This document shows, piece by piece, positions 63,061 to 64,000 of a DNA stretch of 64,000 bases; within the stretch, counting starts at the first letter, position 1; every line of letters starts with the position of its first letter. The DNA lies in contig NW_020167527.1 of NCBI RefSeq assembly GCF_001641265.1, positions 744,001 to 808,000 on the forward strand. The letters are read 5' to 3'. The translations under genes and the position numbers were made by a program. Under the pieces are notes generated by a model. That model was not told the DNA's origin, searched no databases, and saw only the letters and a list, made by a program, of their open reading frames with translations. The DNA comes from Pseudogymnoascus destructans. Its lineage: Eukaryota > Ascomycota > Leotiomycetes > Thelebolales > Thelebolaceae.

Positions 63061-63600
63061 GCCCTTCCCTAGCAGCAGCTGCACGACAACCTCGTGCCCG
63101 TTCCCTGCAGCCAAGGACAGCGGCGTCTGGCTATTGCCATCCTTGGCATCGACCTCGGCGCCCTTCCCTAGCAGCAGCTGCACAACGGCCTCGTGCCCAT
63201 TCCTTGCAGCTAAGAACAGCGGCGTCCAGCTATTGACATCCTTAACATCGACCTCAGCGCCCTTCCCTAGCAGCAGCTGCACAACGGCCTCGTGACCATC
63301 CCATGAAGCTAAGGACAGCGGCGTTTGGCTATTGCAATCCTTAGTATTGACCTCGGCGCCCTTCTCTAGCAGCTGCTGCACAACGGCCCCATGCCCATTC
63401 ACTGCAGCTAAGGACAGCGGCGTCCGGCCATACTCTGTATCCTTCGTATTCACCTCAGCGCCCTTCTCTAGCAGCAGCTCGAACAGCGAGGTGAAGTTGA
63501 GTTGTCCGTTCCCTTGAAACTGTTTGGCCAGCAGGCCGGGGAATCGTTTCGTCAACATCTTTCTGGTCCTGTAAGGAGATATAGAACGAATGAGCGCCAC
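63028..63600 (-). CDS. Ankyrin-repeat protein, 3' end replaced by transposon sequence
   Basis: About 180 codons with five ankyrin repeats of 33 residues (TPLSLAA.NGHEAVVQLLLGKGAEV..KD.NS). Three neighbouring repeats are nearly identical in DNA sequence as well. The 5' start is unresolved: the frame begins at GTG (63600), the first ATG is 63558, and an acceptor-like CTTACAG at about 63567-63573 suggests an upstream exon. At the 3' end the fifth repeat breaks off at LLLGKG, and the last ten residues come from the antisense of a transposase relic. Likely the C-terminal sensor part of a larger NLR- or ankyrin-type gene; that is inference. Confidence 0.6.
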   Translation of the reverse strand: MALIRSISPYRTRKMLTKRFPGLLAKQFQGNGQLNFTSLFELLLEKGAEVNTKDTEYGRTPLSLAAVNGHGAVVQQLLEKGAEVNTKDCNSQTPLSLASWDGHEAVVQLLLGKGAEVDVKDVNSWTPLFLAARNGHEAVVQLLLGKGAEVDAKDGNSQTPLSLAAGNGHEVVVQLLLGKGESLYPDSDNT

Positions 63601-63722
63601 AGCTTGCCCTCAGATTGTCCTCATCCATGTTCTTTGTAAAGTAATTTACCGTTTGCTTCAAGAAGGGCCGTTGCCAACAACAATCGCGGACAGCTGTCGC
63701 TGCCTTGTTACCAACACTACTT

Positions 63723-63769
63723 TGACAGGGGTTGACTCAGGTTTCCAAAATTTGAGTCAACCCCTGTCA
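63723..63769. repeat. Perfect 17-bp inverted repeat (hairpin)
   Basis: Arms TGACAGGGGTTGACTCA (63723-63739) and its exact complement (63753-63769), loop 13 bp. The arm resembles the Tigger TIR end in this window (CAGGGGTTTGACTG). It may be the joined ends of a deleted pogo element. Confidence 0.7.
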
Positions 63770-64000
63770 TTCCAGCCCAGTTACCGATATACTCGAAATA
63801 ACATCAGAAATCATCGATTGTAGCGCTTCCCATTTTAACGTTTCCGTGTCAACATGTCAGCTCCTAACACAAGGATACCGTCCCCTATATATAAGAAGCA
63901 GCTGCTGAAACGAGTCAATAAGTGTCGCCTTCTGTATTCTTCATGGTTCACCGCTATTATTGTTTCTTTCTACTATTGGGTAGTGCTTATCAAACCGAAT
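63770..64000. other. Window end, no recognised gene
   Basis: A TATATATAAG-like promoter motif is seen at about 63885; any gene it serves lies outside the window. Confidence 0.35.

Noticed and set aside
62913..63236. Plus-strand 107-codon ORF
   Set aside because: It joins part of the transposase relic with the antisense of ankyrin repeats; not a gene.

Overview
This window is nuclear DNA of a filamentous ascomycete (Pezizomycotina). Evidence: GT-AG introns of about 46-70 bp with TACTAA-like branch sites, a septation kinase of the SepH/Cdc7 type, FunK1-type and dynamin-like genes typical of fungal accessory genomes, and Fot/pogo, hAT and chromodomain Ty3/gypsy transposons. The class within the Pezizomycotina cannot be fixed from the sequence. 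About half the window is transposable element; most host genes between the elements are accessory, and several are broken.

Layout: 1-4075 is the 3' part of sepH (+). At 4521-5107 lies the 5' end of a hAT element, cut off by a retrotransposon scar. Gypsy family A copy 1 (-) occupies 5124-12093. A Fot1-like element (14636-16495) sits inside a Tigger/pogo-like element (12912-16593), both with intact transposases. Then come a MADS-like small gene (17010-17258, -), a dynamin-like GTPase (17975-20386, -), a divergent hypothetical gene (20646-21400, +) and a frameshifted SET-MYND gene (22029-23795, +). An AAA+ ATPase gene (25066-34918, -) is split at a splice site by gypsy family B (25274-32294), which itself carries a solo LTR of family A (29836-30310). 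Next are a two-exon hypothetical gene (35895-37226, +), a possible secreted protein (37251-38064, -), a small kinase-like gene (38711-39421, -), a FunK1 gene (41180-43793, +) and a SANT-domain remnant (44005-45211, -). At 45212-60191 is a three-layer nest: family C 5' end, family A copy 2 inside it, and family C copy 2 inside the 3' LTR of that A copy. A BCS1-like AAA gene (60589-62064, +), a dead pogo transposase and an ankyrin-repeat gene (-) close the window.

Main observations. (1) Families A and B, which differ in LTR, gag and pol, both carry an extra antisense gene at the 3' end whose product has six spaced cysteines followed by a helical tail. In A the spacing fits a Zn(II)2Cys6 cluster. 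Both antisense genes overlap the 3' end of pol tail-to-tail by about 120-130 bp. Family C lacks it. (2) All three families have a primer-binding region that matches not a tRNA CCA end but a sequence in their own LTR 33-36 bp downstream of a TATA box, as in Tf1 self-priming. In B and C an 8-bp inverted repeat ends exactly one base before this self-primer. (3) The families express pol differently: A by a canonical A AAA AAC -1 slippery site, B across an in-frame TGA, C as one fused ORF. (4) LTR types and target-site duplications show that A copy 1 and A copy 2 have exchanged flanks, which implies an inversion of the roughly 34 kb between them, or an assembly artefact.

Limits: intron calls were read by eye. 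Several host genes carry single frameshifts, some in homopolymers, so uncorrected sequencing indels remain an alternative to true decay.
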